DNA of 64,000 nt from Roseobacter sp. CCS2 (lineage in GTDB: Bacteria; Pseudomonadota; Alphaproteobacteria; Rhodobacterales; Rhodobacteraceae), in contig NZ_AAYB01000001.1 of assembly GCF_000169435.1 (NCBI RefSeq), positions 1,240,001 to 1,304,000 on the forward strand, in the 5' to 3' direction. The translations under genes were made by a program, and so were the position numbers. Positions 27,192-37,906 of the stretch are shown here, in pieces. The notes under the pieces were generated by a model. It was not told where the DNA came from. It saw only the letters and a list, made by a program, of their open reading frames with translations, and searched no databases. Position 1 is the first letter of the stretch; each line of letters opens with the position of its first letter.

Positions 27192-28034
27192 CTAGTCCAG
27201 CAATTCAAGCGCGTCGATCAGGGCGGGGTCAAATTCGCCTGGTTCTGGCTTGGTGATGGTCTGCGCTTCTGCAAGTTCATCCAGACGCGCGGTGATTGCT
27301 GCCTCTTGCAATTCTTGCGCGATTTGAGGGCGTAGATCATCAATTGTCGGGCGTGGTTGGACGCGTGTTTCCAGCAACGTTGCAACGTGCCAGCCAAACT
27401 GCGTTTCAAACGGTTCTGACACACCGCCAACGTCTAGCCCCATGACGGCTTCTTCAAACGTGGGAACCATGGCACCGGGGCCAAACCAGCCAAGGTTACC
27501 GCCATTGGGGCCAGTGGGCCCAGTGGATACATCGCGCGCCACATCTGCAAAGGCAGCGCCTTCGTCGATCCGGGCTTTGGCGGCGATTGCCTCTTCCTCG
27601 GTTTCGACCAGCAGATGTGCGGCGTTGAATTCTTGGATCTCTTCAGCGTTTTCAAAGCGCGCATCATAGGCGGTCTGCACATCGGCCTCTGTGACGGCAT
27701 TATCTGCGATGGATGTGATAACATCAGCCGCGATCAACGCCCGCCGTTCATTGCTTAGCGTGTATTCGATCTGCGCGGATACTCCATCAGCTTCATCTGC
27801 TAAAAGCTGTTGCTGGATCAACTGATCCACAAGGCCGTTAAACAACGCATCAGCCGGAAGCTGCGCATATTGCGGTGGCAGCTGGGTACGGGCGATAATA
27901 ATCTCGCCCATGGTGATTTCTGTGTCGCCGACGGTGGCCACAACGGTTTCGGCGGTCACGTCCTGGGCAAAGGCCCCGGTGGACAAAACCGTAGCCATGG
28001 CTGTTGCACCCAAAAATGTAACATGTTTCAGCAT
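27192..28034 (-). CDS. Periplasmic parvulin-type peptidyl-prolyl isomerase
   Basis: A 280-residue exported foldase with a cleavable signal (cut near GAFAQ). Residues about 30-130 are a SurA-like helical chaperone region. The parvulin domain follows: AAHLLVETEEEAIAAKARI, GGNLGWFGPGAMVPTFEEAV, FGWHVATLLE. It helps fold secreted or outer-membrane proteins. It is divergent from secA over a 195-base spacer, pairing export and folding genes. Confidence 0.93.
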   Translation of the reverse strand: MLKHVTFLGATAMATVLSTGAFAQDVTAETVVATVGDTEITMGEIIIARTQLPPQYAQLPADALFNGLVDQLIQQQLLADEADGVSAQIEYTLSNERRALIAADVITSIADNAVTEADVQTAYDARFENAEEIQEFNAAHLLVETEEEAIAAKARIDEGAAFADVARDVSTGPTGPNGGNLGWFGPGAMVPTFEEAVMGLDVGGVSEPFETQFGWHVATLLETRVQPRPTIDDLRPQIAQELQEAAITARLDELAEAQTITKPEPGEFDPALIDALELLD

Positions 28035-28229
28035 TAAACGATCCCTTGATAGGCCGCGTTCGCCCGCGGCGTTGACACTGTACTGGTGGCCCCTTACATC
28101 CCAAAGATGCCTCGAGGAGGCCTTATAGTTCCATAACCTCGGCCCTTTCTATGTGGCCTTTACCGGGCCTACAAGCGACCTCCTCTCAAATAGATGTCAG
28201 ACAGGCGCGCACGCGCCGCCGGAGAGAAT

Positions 28230-30938
28230 ATGCTGGGTTTCGGAACGATTGCCAAAAAGGTGTTTGGCACCGCAAACGACCGCAAAGTCAAAGCGGCCCG
28301 CCCTTTGGTCGATCAGATCAACGCGCTTGAGCCTGAATTCGAGGCGCTGTCTGACGAAGAGATCAAGAACAAAACCGAAGAACTGGCGAAACGTGCCATG
28401 GGCGGCGAAAGCCTTGATGCAATCTTGCCCGAGGCATTCGCCAACTGTCGCGAGGCTGCCAAACGCGCGCTAGGCCTGCGTGCCTTTGATACGCAACTGA
28501 AGGGTGGCATCTTTCTGCATCAGGGTAACATCGCAGAGATGAAGACGGGTGAGGGTAAAACCCTTGTTGCGACTTTTCCCGCCTACCTGAACGCGCTGAC
28601 AGGTAAAGGCGTGCATATCGTCACTGTGAACGATTATCTGGCCCGCCGTGATGCTGAGTGGATGAGCAAGGTTTACGGTGCTTTGGGTCTGACCACTGGC
28701 GTGATCTATCCCCAACAGCCGGAAGACGAGAAAAAGGCCGCTTACGCCTGTGACGTGACCTATGCCACGAATAACGAGTTAGGCTTTGATTACCTGCGCG
28801 ACAACATGAAGTCTGAGCTTGATCAGATGTTCCAGCGCCACCACAACTTTGCGATTGTGGATGAGGTCGACAGTATTCTGATTGATGAAGCGCGGACGCC
28901 GCTGATTATCTCTGGCCCCGCCCAAGACCGTTCCGAGATGTACGCGACGATTGATAAGGTGATCCCTGACGTTTCAGAAGACCTTTATACGCTTGATGAA
29001 AAGACCCGCCAGGTCACGTTCAACGACGAAGGAAATGATTTTCTGGAAGAGAAATTGACGTCATCCGGCCTGCTGCCAGAAGGGCAGACGCTTTATGACC
29101 CGGAAAGCGCCACGCTGGTGCACCACGTCAATCAGGCGCTGCGTGCGCACAAGCTGTTTACCAAAGACAAAGATTATATCGTGCGTGACGACGAAGTCGT
29201 TCTGATCGACGAATTCACCGGCCGTATGATGGCCGGGCGTCGCTTGTCTGATGGTCTGCATCAGGCGATCGAGGCGAAAGAGGATTGTTCGATCAAGCCA
29301 GAGAACGTGACCATGGCCTCTGTCACGTTCCAAAACTACTTCCGTTTGTATGACAAACTGGGCGGCATGACCGGTACTGCGGCCACCGAGGCGGAAGAAT
29401 TTCAGGAAATCTATCGTTTGGGCGTTGTCGAGGTGCCAACGAACAGGCCCATCGCGCGGATTGACGAAGACGATCAGGTATACCGCACCGCCCGCGAAAA
29501 GTTTGCAGGTGTTGTCGATGAAATCAAAGAGGCCCACGCCAAAGGTCAGCCGATTTTGGTTGGCACGACATCAATCGAAAAATCCGAGGCGCTGGCAGAG
29601 ATGCTGAAAGCCGAGGGAATCACCTTTAACGTTCTCAATGCGCGGCAGCACGAACAAGAAGCACAGATTGTTGCTGACGCTGGAAAACTGAACGCCGTCA
29701 CAATTGCGACGAACATGGCCGGTCGCGGCACCGATATTCAGCTGGGCGGTAACGTCGAAATGCGCGTGTTGCAGGCGATGGCCGAAACACCTGACGCCGA
29801 TATCGAAGAGGTGCGCGCGCGTATCGAAGCCGAAGTTGCTGATGAAAAAGAAAAGGTGAAAGCCGCGGGTGGTCTGTTTGTCCTTGCGACCGAACGCCAT
29901 GAAAGCCGCCGGATTGATAACCAGTTGCGCGGCCGGTCTGGCCGACAGGGTGACCCGGGCCGTTCGGCTTTCTTCCTGTCATTGGAAGATGACCTAATGC
30001 GCATCTTCGGCTCTGACCGATTGGATAAAGTACTGTCCGGTTTGGGCATGAAAGAAGGTGAAGCGATCGTCCACCCGTGGGTGAATAAGTCGCTGGAACG
30101 CGCGCAAGCCAAGGTTGAAGGCCGCAACTTTGACATTCGCAAGCAGTTGCTGAAATTCGATGATGTAATGAACGAACAGCGAAAGGTTATCTTTTCGCAG
30201 CGCCGCGATATCATGGAAGCGAAAGACCTGTCAGAGGTCACCAAAGACATGCGCGATCAGGTCATCGATGATCTGGTTGACGATTTTATGCCGCCAAAAA
30301 CGTATGCAGATCAATGGGATACAGAAGGTCTCTATGCTAGTGTGATTGAAAACCTTGGTATTGATGTGCCGGTGATCGACTGGGCCGCCGAAGAAGGTGT
30401 CGATGATGATGACATCCGCGAGCGGCTGGAAGAGGCTGCCGACAAATACATGGCAGAAAAGGCCGAAGCCTTTGGTGATGAGACGATGCGCAACGTTGAA
30501 AAGCAACTTCTGTTGCAAACGATTGACGCCAAATGGCGCGAGCATCTGTTGACGCTGGAACATTTGCGTTCCGTCGTGGGTTTCCGGGGGTATGCGCAGC
30601 GCGACCCGCTGAATGAATACAAAACCGAAGGCTTCCAATTGTTCGAAAGCATGCTTGATGGGCTGCGCACGGATGTGACACAGAAACTGTCAAAAATTCG
30701 TCCGATGTCCAAAGAAGAGCAGGAACAAATGGTCGCGCAAATTCGCCAGCAGCAGCAAACGGCTGCGGCGGCTGCAGCGGCTGCGGCCACCCCGGCGGCG
30801 GCTGCCGCAGCGGCTGGAACGACGCGTGAAGGCTTTGACGAAAATGATCCAAGTACCTGGGGAAACCCAGGCAGAAACGACCTTTGTCCCTGTGGATCAG
30901 GCAAGAAGTTCAAGCATTGTCACGGTCGCCTCGCCTAA
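28230..30938 (+). CDS. secA: Protein translocase ATPase SecA
   Basis: The motor that drives preproteins through SecYEG. The 902-residue protein has Walker A MKTGEGKT (104-111), [16 protein letters not shown], the preprotein cross-linking domain, [10 protein letters not shown] and [10 protein letters not shown] of the second motor domain, and a C-terminal zinc site [13 protein letters not shown] that binds SecB. Before it lies a low-complexity Gln/Ala linker of about 30 residues. The start at 28230 was chosen over an ATG at 28194 because GGAGAGA precedes it and homologues start MLGLGTIAKK. Confidence 0.98.
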   Translation: MLGFGTIAKKVFGTANDRKVKAARPLVDQINALEPEFEALSDEEIKNKTEELAKRAMGGESLDAILPEAFANCREAAKRALGLRAFDTQLKGGIFLHQGNIAEMKTGEGKTLVATFPAYLNALTGKGVHIVTVNDYLARRDAEWMSKVYGALGLTTGVIYPQQPEDEKKAAYACDVTYATNNELGFDYLRDNMKSELDQMFQRHHNFAIVDEVDSILIDEARTPLIISGPAQDRSEMYATIDKVIPDVSEDLYTLDEKTRQVTFNDEGNDFLEEKLTSSGLLPEGQTLYDPESATLVHHVNQALRAHKLFTKDKDYIVRDDEVVLIDEFTGRMMAGRRLSDGLHQAIEAKEDCSIKPENVTMASVTFQNYFRLYDKLGGMTGTAATEAEEFQEIYRLGVVEVPTNRPIARIDEDDQVYRTAREKFAGVVDEIKEAHAKGQPILVGTTSIEKSEALAEMLKAEGITFNVLNARQHEQEAQIVADAGKLNAVTIATNMAGRGTDIQLGGNVEMRVLQAMAETPDADIEEVRARIEAEVADEKEKVKAAGGLFVLATERHESRRIDNQLRGRSGRQGDPGRSAFFLSLEDDLMRIFGSDRLDKVLSGLGMKEGEAIVHPWVNKSLERAQAKVEGRNFDIRKQLLKFDDVMNEQRKVIFSQRRDIMEAKDLSEVTKDMRDQVIDDLVDDFMPPKTYADQWDTEGLYASVIENLGIDVPVIDWAAEEGVDDDDIRERLEEAADKYMAEKAEAFGDETMRNVEKQLLLQTIDAKWREHLLTLEHLRSVVGFRGYAQRDPLNEYKTEGFQLFESMLDGLRTDVTQKLSKIRPMSKEEQEQMVAQIRQQQQTAAAAAAAAATPAAAAAAAGTTREGFDENDPSTWGNPGRNDLCPCGSGKKFKHCHGRLA

Positions 30939-31042
30939 TTGCCGACATAATTGGGTCACGCTAAGACCTTTCGCCAGTCCTGTTCATGTCACGTTAACAC
31001 GGCATTCCTACCCTCAGCTTTCTGCCGCTGTGAGGGATGGGG

Positions 31043-32035
31043 ATGTCTCGCTTTAACACGATCAAAACTGTCGCTTCGACGCTGACCATTGCCGTAACCC
31101 TTGGGTTTCTTGTGCAATATGGTGAAACAACGCCGCGTGTTGGTGATGGGGAAAGCGAAGAACTTTATAACAACGCCCCGCGATCTTTAATGCTGTCGAC
31201 GAATGCGCAAGGCGAACCTGTTTTTGGCGTGCCGAATATTGTTACTACCCCACTTGATCACGCTGCCAATGTGCAACGTGTTGTTGCTGTTGATGTGGTT
31301 TATACGGAAATGGCCGCACCTAACCTTGGGATGATTATGGCTTCGCCGGTATCCGGGTGTGATGCCACCCTGTCTGCAGCGCGTGAACCTGCGGCGATGG
31401 TTGCCTTGTCCTTGTCTGCCCCTTGCGCCGAAGAACAGGCTTTTGCTGTGTCGCATAGCGGCATGAAAGTCGCTGCAAATACTGATGGCGAAGGCAACGC
31501 AATTGTCCGCATTCCCGCGCTGGTGACAGACGCTGAATTCAAGGTGACATTTGACAATATTCTGCAAGCCACGACAAAGATTTTTGTGCCGGAATTGCGC
31601 CAGTACGATCGTGCCGTGCTACAATGGATGACATCGGACAACATGCGCCTGCATGCACTGGAAAACGGCGCGCAGATTGGTGATCCTGGTCATGTTTGGT
31701 CTGCGTCCCTGCATTCGCCTGAGGATACGCGCGAGGGCAAGAATGGTTTCGTCGTCTATCTTGGCGACGCTGATGCAGATATTCCTTATCAGGCCGAAGT
31801 TTACACTTTTCCCGAGGGCCAGATGAACCGTGACGGTGCGGTTGACCTGCGTGTCGGTGTCACCGTGACCGAAAAGAACTGCGGACGCGAGGTGGACGCG
31901 ATGACTATCCAGACCAACGCGGGACAGACGCTTATTCAAAGCGAAATTGCAGCGCAAATGCCTTCCTGCGAAAAGATAGGCGAAGTCGTGTTTCTTCAAG
32001 ATAAATTTTCTGACTTGGCAATCGTGTCGAACTAA
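31043..32035 (+). CDS. Exported protein of unknown function downstream of secA
   Basis: A 330-residue protein with an N-terminal hydrophobic segment (STLTIAVTLGFLVQYG) acting as signal or anchor, then about 300 residues with no domain I recognise. Cysteines pair in regions SGCDATLSA and SAPCAEEQA, and later KNCGRE and PSCEKI, so disulfides are likely in the periplasm. I recall relatives beside secA in other Rhodobacterales, sometimes loosely named translocase. The ATG at 31043 follows GAGGGA; one at 31037 is less well placed. It shares a four-base stop overlap with radC. Confidence 0.75.
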   Translation: MSRFNTIKTVASTLTIAVTLGFLVQYGETTPRVGDGESEELYNNAPRSLMLSTNAQGEPVFGVPNIVTTPLDHAANVQRVVAVDVVYTEMAAPNLGMIMASPVSGCDATLSAAREPAAMVALSLSAPCAEEQAFAVSHSGMKVAANTDGEGNAIVRIPALVTDAEFKVTFDNILQATTKIFVPELRQYDRAVLQWMTSDNMRLHALENGAQIGDPGHVWSASLHSPEDTREGKNGFVVYLGDADADIPYQAEVYTFPEGQMNRDGAVDLRVGVTVTEKNCGREVDAMTIQTNAGQTLIQSEIAAQMPSCEKIGEVVFLQDKFSDLAIVSN

Positions 32036-32799
32036 GCAGCACCATTAAAAAGACCAAGCGCCCGAAAGCTGGTTTCGTTTGATTTCCCAATAATCAAGTG
32101 ATCATGCACGATGATGCCCAGTGATTTGGCAGCCGCATCAATCTGCCGTGTCATCTGAATATCGGCGTCTGATGGCGTTGGATCGCCAGAGGGGTGGTTG
32201 TGTACAAGGATCAATGCGCTGGCATTCAGTTCTAGCGCGCGTTTCACAACCTCGCGCGGATAAACCGGGACATGATCGACCGTGCCTTTGGCCTGTTCTT
32301 CATCAGCGATCACGGTGTTCTTTGTATCTAGGAAAAGAATGCGAAACTGCTCTGTTGCGCGATGTGCCATGGTGGTGTGACAATAATCAAGTAACGCATC
32401 CCAACTGGACAGCACATGACGTTGCATAATTTTAGCGCGTGACAATCGATGCGCTGCCGCTTCGACAATTTTCAGTTCCAAAAGAACGGCATCGCCAACC
32501 CCGCTTACCGCCAGCAGTTGCCCTGCCGATGCAGACAGCACGCGATTGAAATCACCGAAGATGTCAATCAGCGCACGCGCCAGCGGTTTCACATCTTGCC
32601 GCGGGATTGCACGAAACAGGACGAGTTCCAGCATCTCATAATCCGGCATTGCCCCGGCACCGCCAGACAAGAACCGTTCGCGCAGTCTTTTGCGATGATC
32701 GCGCATGTAGGATGGGACCTTGCCCTTTTGCAAAGGCAAAACCTCGGTCACGTCATCATGATCGGCAAAAAGGGAAGGTGCTTCGGCAAAATGGGTCAT
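32032..32799 (-). CDS. radC: RadC/YeeS-family JAB1-MPN protein
   Basis: A 255-residue protein with an N-terminal helix-hairpin-helix region (LLAVSGVGDAVLLELKIVEA) and a C-terminal JAMM metalloprotein domain (VHNHPSGDPTPSDADIQ). The family was once tied to DNA repair, but its activity is not established. It follows dnaJ by 41 bases on the same strand and may be read from the heat-shock transcript. Confidence 0.93.
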   Translation of the reverse strand: MTHFAEAPSLFADHDDVTEVLPLQKGKVPSYMRDHRKRLRERFLSGGAGAMPDYEMLELVLFRAIPRQDVKPLARALIDIFGDFNRVLSASAGQLLAVSGVGDAVLLELKIVEAAAHRLSRAKIMQRHVLSSWDALLDYCHTTMAHRATEQFRILFLDTKNTVIADEEQAKGTVDHVPVYPREVVKRALELNASALILVHNHPSGDPTPSDADIQMTRQIDAAAKSLGIIVHDHLIIGKSNETSFRALGLFNGAA

Positions 32800-32840
32800 A
32801 TGCCCACTTTGCCAAAACGATGGTTACCGCGTGGTTAACG

Positions 32841-33980
32841 CTAGCTCTTCATTGAGTCCCAAAAGCTTTTGACGCTGTCAAAGAAGCTGGACCCTTGCGG
32901 GTTGTTGTCTTCGCTCAGCTGGTCAAACTCTTTAAGAATTTCGCGCTGCCGCGATGTTAGCTTAACGGGTGTTTCCACCGCCAGTTCGATGAACATATCA
33001 CCGGTATTACCGCCGCGCAGTGCGGGCATACCTTTGCCACGCAGGCGCATTTGACGGCCCGATTGCGACCCTTCGGGCACTTTTACCCGGCTGCGTCCGC
33101 CATCGATGGTGGGCACCTCAATCTCGCCGCCCAAAGCAGCGGTCGCGATGGACACAGGCACGCGGCAATATAGATTGGTGCTTTCACGTTCGAACAGTGC
33201 GTGGTCCTGTACCTCGATAAAGATATAAAGATCGCCGGTTGGCCCACCGCGCATTCCGGCCTCGCCTTCGCCGGCAAGGCGAATGCGTGTGCCAGTTTCA
33301 ACACCAGCGGGGATGTTCACAGACAGCGATTTTTCTTTTTCGACGCGGCCTTGCCCATGGCAGGTTTTGCAAGGGTCTTTGATAATCTGACCTAAGCCGG
33401 AACAGGTTGGACAGGTGCGTTCAACCGTAAAGAAACCCTGCTGCGCACGGACCTTCCCCATGCCGGAACATGTTGGGCAGGTTTGCGGTTCTGATCCACC
33501 TTCGGCACCGGTGCCATTACAGGCACCACAACTTACAGCCGTGGGTACGGTGATTGTTTTCTGCATGCCAGCAAATGCATCTTCGAGGTTGATCCGCAGG
33601 TTATAACGCAGGTCATTGCCGCGTTGGGCCGCACTGCGACGGCCACCGCCACCGCGGCCACCCATGAAATCACCGAATAGATCGTCAAACACGTCAGAAA
33701 ACGCGCTGCCAAAGTCGCCTTGGCCGCCGCGCGGCCCGCCGCCACCCATGCCGTTTTCGAACGCCGCATGACCATAGCGATCATAGGCAGCTTTCTTGTT
33801 CTCGTCCTTCAGGACTTCGTAGGCTTCATTCGCCTCTTTGAACTGTGCTTCGGCGTTTGGGTTGTCAGCATTGCGATCTGGGTGCAGTTCTTTGGCCTTT
33901 TGGCGATAACCCTTCTTGATTGTCGCGGCATCCGCACCTTTCGCGACGCCAAGCACTTCGTAATAATCACGTTTTGCCAT
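32841..33980 (-). CDS. dnaJ: Chaperone DnaJ
   Basis: Co-chaperone that delivers substrates to DnaK and stimulates its ATPase. The 379-residue protein has the J domain with HPD (ELHPDRNAD), a Gly/Phe-rich linker, four zinc-finger repeats ([32 protein letters not shown]) and two C-terminal beta domains. AAGGGGGA precedes the ATG. A hairpin in the 76-base spacer separates it from dnaK and may lower its expression relative to dnaK. Confidence 0.98.
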   Translation of the reverse strand: MAKRDYYEVLGVAKGADAATIKKGYRQKAKELHPDRNADNPNAEAQFKEANEAYEVLKDENKKAAYDRYGHAAFENGMGGGGPRGGQGDFGSAFSDVFDDLFGDFMGGRGGGGRRSAAQRGNDLRYNLRINLEDAFAGMQKTITVPTAVSCGACNGTGAEGGSEPQTCPTCSGMGKVRAQQGFFTVERTCPTCSGLGQIIKDPCKTCHGQGRVEKEKSLSVNIPAGVETGTRIRLAGEGEAGMRGGPTGDLYIFIEVQDHALFERESTNLYCRVPVSIATAALGGEIEVPTIDGGRSRVKVPEGSQSGRQMRLRGKGMPALRGGNTGDMFIELAVETPVKLTSRQREILKEFDQLSEDNNPQGSSFFDSVKSFWDSMKS

Positions 33981-34005
33981 GATGATATTCCCCCTTTGGG
34001 AAAGG

Positions 34006-34034
34006 AAAAGACCGGCCCGGGTTGCGGGCCGGTC
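34006..34034 (-). terminator. Hairpin terminator/attenuator between dnaK and dnaJ
   Basis: Ten-base arms GACCGGCCCG/CGGGCCGGTC with a five-base loop. On the minus strand the stem is followed by four T then CC, so termination would be partial. Partial stops here would give more DnaK than DnaJ, as is usual. Confidence 0.7.
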
Positions 34035-34056
34035 AATTCACAGACGGCGTAACGCC

Positions 34057-35961
34057 TTAGTTGTCACGCTTGTTGTCATCCAGATCTTCGAAATCCGCAT
34101 CGAGGATTTCTTCGTCTGCACCCGGCGCATCAGGCTCTACTTCGCCTTCAGCTTCTTGCTGCGATTTATAGATCGCTTCACCCAACTTCATGGCCGCTTC
34201 GGTTACGTTCTGGACGCCAGATTTGATCTTATCGGCGTTTTCTGTTTCCAGATCGTCCTTAAGTGCGGCAATCGCCAGTTCAATCGCTTCGATTGTGGTT
34301 GGATCAACCTTATCCGAATGCTCTTCCATCGACTTTTCTGTCGAATGGATCAGGCTCTCCGCCTGGTTTTTCGCATCCACCAGCTCGCGGCGTTCCTTGT
34401 CAGCTTCGGCATTCGCTTCAGCGTCCTTGACCATTTCTTCGATGTCGTCATCCGACAAACCACCAGAGGCCTGGATCGTGATCTTCTGTTCTTTGCCGGT
34501 GCCTTTGTCTTTGGCGCCGACCTCAACGATGCCGTTGGCGTCGATGTCAAAGGTCACTTCGATCTGCGGCAGGCCACGTGGCGCTGGCGGAATATCTTCA
34601 AGGTTGAACTGGCCCAACATCTTGTTGTCGGCGGCCATTTCACGCTCACCCTGGAAGACGCGCAATGTCACAGCGTTCTGGTTGTCTTCGGCGGTCGAGA
34701 AGACCTGAGATTTCTTCGTTGGGATCGTCGTGTTCCGGTCAATCAAGCGTGTGAACACACCGCCAAGGGTTTCAATACCCAAGGACAATGGTGTCACGTC
34801 CAGCAGAACCACATCTTTGACGTCGCCTTGCAGAACACCGGCCTGAATGGCGGCACCCATCGCCACAACTTCGTCAGGGTTCACACCTTGGTGCGCTTCT
34901 TTACCAAAGAACTTGGCCACTTCTTCTTTGACCTTTGGCATGCGTGTCATACCGCCAACCAACACGACTTCGTCGATGTCAGATGTGGACAGACCCGCGT
35001 CTTTGATCGCTTCTTTACAAGGCTTCAAAGATGCTTTGATCAGATCGCCAACAAGGCTTTCCAGCTTCGCGCGCGTCAGCTTCATCACCATGTGCAACGG
35101 CTGACCGTCAGAGCCCATAGAAATAAACGGCTGGTTGATTTCGGTGCTGGAAGAAGATGACAGTTCGATCTTCGCTTTTTCAGCAGCTTCTTTCAGACGC
35201 TGCAACGCCATCTTGTCCTTGGTCAGATCGACCGAGTTCTCTTTTTTGAACTCATCCGCCAAATAGTTGACGATGCGCATGTCAAAGTCTTCACCACCAA
35301 GGAACGTATCACCGTTGGTGGATTTCACTTCGAACAGGCCGTCGTCAATTTCAAGGATCGTGACGTCGAATGTACCGCCGCCAAGGTCATAGACCGCGAT
35401 AGTTTTGCTGTCTTTCTTGTCGAGGCCATAAGCCAACGCAGCCGCTGTCGGCTCGTTGATGATACGCAGAACTTCGAGACCCGCAATCTTACCGGCGTCT
35501 TTCGTCGCCTGACGCTGGGCATCGTTAAAGTAGGCAGGAACCGTGATAACCGCCTGTGTCACGTCTTCGCCAAGATAGCTTTCGGCGGTTTCTTTCATCT
35601 TACCAAGGATGAAAGCAGAGATCTGGCTGGGGGAATATTTCTCACCCTTGGCTTCGACCCATGCGTCGCCGTTGCCGCCGTTGATGATCTCAAACGGCAT
35701 GTTCTTTTTCTCTTTGGCAAGGTCCTTGTCGTCGAACCGACGACCGATCAGACGCTTGACCGCAAAGATTGTATTTTCAGGGTTGGTAACAGCTTGGCGT
35801 TTCGCCGGCTGGCCAACAAGGCGTTCATCATCTGTGAACGCAACGATAGATGGCGTTGTGCGCGCACCTTCGGCATTTTCTACAACACGTGGCTTTGCAC
35901 CATCCATGATGGCGATGCAGGAGTTCGTGGTTCCCAGGTCGATACCAATAACTTTGGCCAT
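34057..35961 (-). CDS. dnaK: Chaperone DnaK (Hsp70)
   Basis: The main ATP-driven chaperone of the cytosol. The 634-residue protein shows [12 protein letters not shown], the [18 protein letters not shown] segment, [12 protein letters not shown], and [14 protein letters not shown] in the ATPase domain. The substrate domain follows ([14 protein letters not shown]) and then a helical lid and an acidic tail ending DLDDNKRDN. The start at 35961 follows GAGGGA; a TTG six bases upstream is unlikely. A heat-shock-type promoter lies about 110 bases upstream. Confidence 0.98.
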   Translation of the reverse strand: MAKVIGIDLGTTNSCIAIMDGAKPRVVENAEGARTTPSIVAFTDDERLVGQPAKRQAVTNPENTIFAVKRLIGRRFDDKDLAKEKKNMPFEIINGGNGDAWVEAKGEKYSPSQISAFILGKMKETAESYLGEDVTQAVITVPAYFNDAQRQATKDAGKIAGLEVLRIINEPTAAALAYGLDKKDSKTIAVYDLGGGTFDVTILEIDDGLFEVKSTNGDTFLGGEDFDMRIVNYLADEFKKENSVDLTKDKMALQRLKEAAEKAKIELSSSSSTEINQPFISMGSDGQPLHMVMKLTRAKLESLVGDLIKASLKPCKEAIKDAGLSTSDIDEVVLVGGMTRMPKVKEEVAKFFGKEAHQGVNPDEVVAMGAAIQAGVLQGDVKDVVLLDVTPLSLGIETLGGVFTRLIDRNTTIPTKKSQVFSTAEDNQNAVTLRVFQGEREMAADNKMLGQFNLEDIPPAPRGLPQIEVTFDIDANGIVEVGAKDKGTGKEQKITIQASGGLSDDDIEEMVKDAEANAEADKERRELVDAKNQAESLIHSTEKSMEEHSDKVDPTTIEAIELAIAALKDDLETENADKIKSGVQNVTEAAMKLGEAIYKSQQEAEGEVEPDAPGADEEILDADFEDLDDNKRDN

Positions 35962-36073
35962 TTTCAAATCCCTCTACGTTAGGCGGTTTGAGCAGCGCGA
36001 ACCCGTTTTCGGCACCCGCGCCAGTTTCATTTTTGCAGTTCAGGATCACGCCCTGAATCTACGATCTTGGCGT

Positions 36074-36102
36074 ATATAGGGATGCGGTATTGGGGCTGCA
36101 AG
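36074..36102 (-). promoter_or_regulatory. RpoH-type heat-shock promoter of dnaK
   Basis: Read on the minus strand: CTTGCA, 17 bases, then CTATAT preceded by CC. This matches the alphaproteobacterial sigma-32 pattern (CTTG at -35, CTATAT-like at -10). It predicts a start near 36067 and a leader of about 105 bases to the dnaK ATG. Confidence 0.7.
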
Positions 36103-36166
36103 CACCAGAGTGCCCGCGACGCGCGTAAAATAACGGTTTTTATCGCCTTGGCAGAGCAAGCGCGGT

Positions 36167-36988
36167 TTATCGCCCGGCAAACCAGCTAAGTGAAACGTGC
36201 TGTCGTCCAAAGAATTCGCCCATCAGACCGATCATAATCAGAACGAGGGCGACATAAATCGGGTAGTCTGAACTGGTGAATTGCGGATTATAATGCAGGA
36301 ACACGGCGCCCCGCATCTGATCAATGATGTGAAAAAGCGGGTTCCAGTCAAACATGTTGATCATCGACGCGGATAGCGAGTTCACCACAAAAAGCTTGCC
36401 CGACGCGATCATATTCACACGGACATAAATTGATTTGGCGATGGCAGTAAACTTGGGGAACCAAGGCTTTAACGCCAAAAAAATCATTCCCACGGCGCAC
36501 CCTGAAAACCACGCCATGATCAAGAAACCCAATGCGGCGATCGGATCGTGAATTGTGATGGGCGACAGAAGGATATGATAAACCAACAGGATAATCATCA
36601 GCGTGACAAATTGCTGGTAAAACGTGGATACCGCCGTTGCCACAATCGCAATAATCGTGTTCATCGGGCGGTGCAGCATCATAGCAGATGTCGGCCCTGC
36701 GGCACCCATCACCGCGGCAACAGATTTGACGTGAGTGAGATAAACAAAAATCCCCGTCATGATATAAAGCAACATATCGCCACGAATGGGCGAACTTCTA
36801 AGCCCCAAAATTTGATAAAATAGCAAAAACGCGACAATCAGTGTCAGACCCTGCACCATATTCAGCACCATCGCAATCACTGCGTTCCGATGCCCGCTGC
36901 GGGCTTGCCGCACGATTGTATGATAGGTCACCTCAAGCATGCCAAGCAGGCTACTGCCATGCGTCCTATGAATTGGCGTTTGAAACAT
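36167..36988 (-). CDS. ABC-2 type polysaccharide export permease (KpsM/Wzm-like)
   Basis: A 273-residue inner-membrane protein with about six hydrophobic helices and no ATPase motif. The beginning (HRTHGSSLLGMLEVTYHTIV), the central MMLHRPMN turn, and the C-terminal NPLFHIIDQMRGAVF are typical of capsule and O-antigen ABC exporter permeases. It would pair with a KpsT-type ATPase, which is not next to it. It is divergent from cysQ-kdsB-galU and the glycosyltransferases, which could make its cargo. Confidence 0.87.
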   Translation of the reverse strand: MFQTPIHRTHGSSLLGMLEVTYHTIVRQARSGHRNAVIAMVLNMVQGLTLIVAFLLFYQILGLRSSPIRGDMLLYIMTGIFVYLTHVKSVAAVMGAAGPTSAMMLHRPMNTIIAIVATAVSTFYQQFVTLMIILLVYHILLSPITIHDPIAALGFLIMAWFSGCAVGMIFLALKPWFPKFTAIAKSIYVRVNMIASGKLFVVNSLSASMINMFDWNPLFHIIDQMRGAVFLHYNPQFTSSDYPIYVALVLIMIGLMGEFFGRQHVSLSWFAGR

Positions 36989-37108
36989 CGTGGGTCCGAT
37001 CAGGTCATTCTTGCTGTTTCGAGGTTTGTCGCACGATATCCTTGCTGATCGTTTGACGAAACAGCATAAACGGGCTGATCAGGGCTTTTTGATGACAGGT
37101 GATATTTT

Positions 37109-37906
37109 ATGGACTTTGTGAAACTGACAATTGTGATGCGCGAACTGGCTTTGCAAGCTGGTGACAAGATCATGGAGATTTATGGCTCTGACGATTTTGA
37201 GGTACGTTCGAAAAGCGATGAGAGCCCGGTTACTATCGCCGATGAAGCGGCCGATGCCATCATCAGCGCCGGTCTGCGCGCGGCCTTCCCAGATACGCCG
37301 CTGGTGACCGAAGAACAGGCAGCATCCCATGCGCAATCGGTCAGCACATTTCTGATCGTTGATCCGCTGGATGGCACGAAAGAATTTATCAAACGTCGCG
37401 GCGATTTTACAGTGAACATCGCTTACATCGAAAATGGCGTGCCGATCCGTGGCATCGTCTACGCCCCTGCCAAAGACCGCTTGTTTTATACAGACGCGAA
37501 CGGTGTTGCCGTTGAAGAGGAAGGTGCCTTCGCGAAAGACGCGCCAGGTGCGACGCATCCGATCAAAGTGTCGACCCCAGACAATAGCGCGCTTTTGGTT
37601 GTGGCCTCGAAATCGCACCGCGATCAGGCAACCGATGACTACATCAACAAATACGCGACAGCCGATATGAAAAGCGCGGGTTCATCGCTCAAGTTCTGCC
37701 TTGTCGCGACAGGAGAGGCGGACATCTATCCGCGCCTTGGCCGCACGATGGAATGGGATACCGCCGCAGGACATGCCGTTTTGAAAGGTGCAGGGGGTGA
37801 GGTCGTTCGCTTTGATGATCATACGACTTTGGCCTATGGCAAACCGGGGTTTGAAAACCCGTTCTTCATCGCCTACGCACCCGGTGTGCAGCTAAAGCAA
37901 CCCTGA
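37109..37906 (+). CDS. cysQ: 3'(2'),5'-bisphosphate nucleotidase
   Basis: Hydrolyses 3'-phosphoadenosine 5'-phosphate (PAP), the by-product of PAPS-using sulfotransferases and reductases, to AMP. The 265-residue protein has the lithium-sensitive phosphatase motifs DPLDGTKEFIKRRGDFTVN and MEWDTAAGHAVL. TEEQA stands where the family's metal-binding glutamate sits. Its location seven kilobases upstream of a sulfotransferase in one co-directional run suggests a PAP-clearing role there. kdsB overlaps its stop (TGATG). Confidence 0.94.
   Translation: MDFVKLTIVMRELALQAGDKIMEIYGSDDFEVRSKSDESPVTIADEAADAIISAGLRAAFPDTPLVTEEQAASHAQSVSTFLIVDPLDGTKEFIKRRGDFTVNIAYIENGVPIRGIVYAPAKDRLFYTDANGVAVEEEGAFAKDAPGATHPIKVSTPDNSALLVVASKSHRDQATDDYINKYATADMKSAGSSLKFCLVATGEADIYPRLGRTMEWDTAAGHAVLKGAGGEVVRFDDHTTLAYGKPGFENPFFIAYAPGVQLKQP

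Noticed and set aside
28072..28100. secA promoter with TTGACA at 28072
   Set aside because: The -35 is perfect, but at 17 bases the -10 reads TACATC, too weak to call with confidence.
30740..30830. Short repeats in the secA 3' region
   Set aside because: This is a Gln/Ala-rich linker in the protein, coded by GCN and CAG runs, not a DNA repeat element.
33979..35160. A 393-codon plus-strand reading frame opposite dnaK
   Set aside because: Long open frames antisense to dnaK are a known effect of its codon pattern. The product has no recognisable domain and the minus strand is a certain dnaK.
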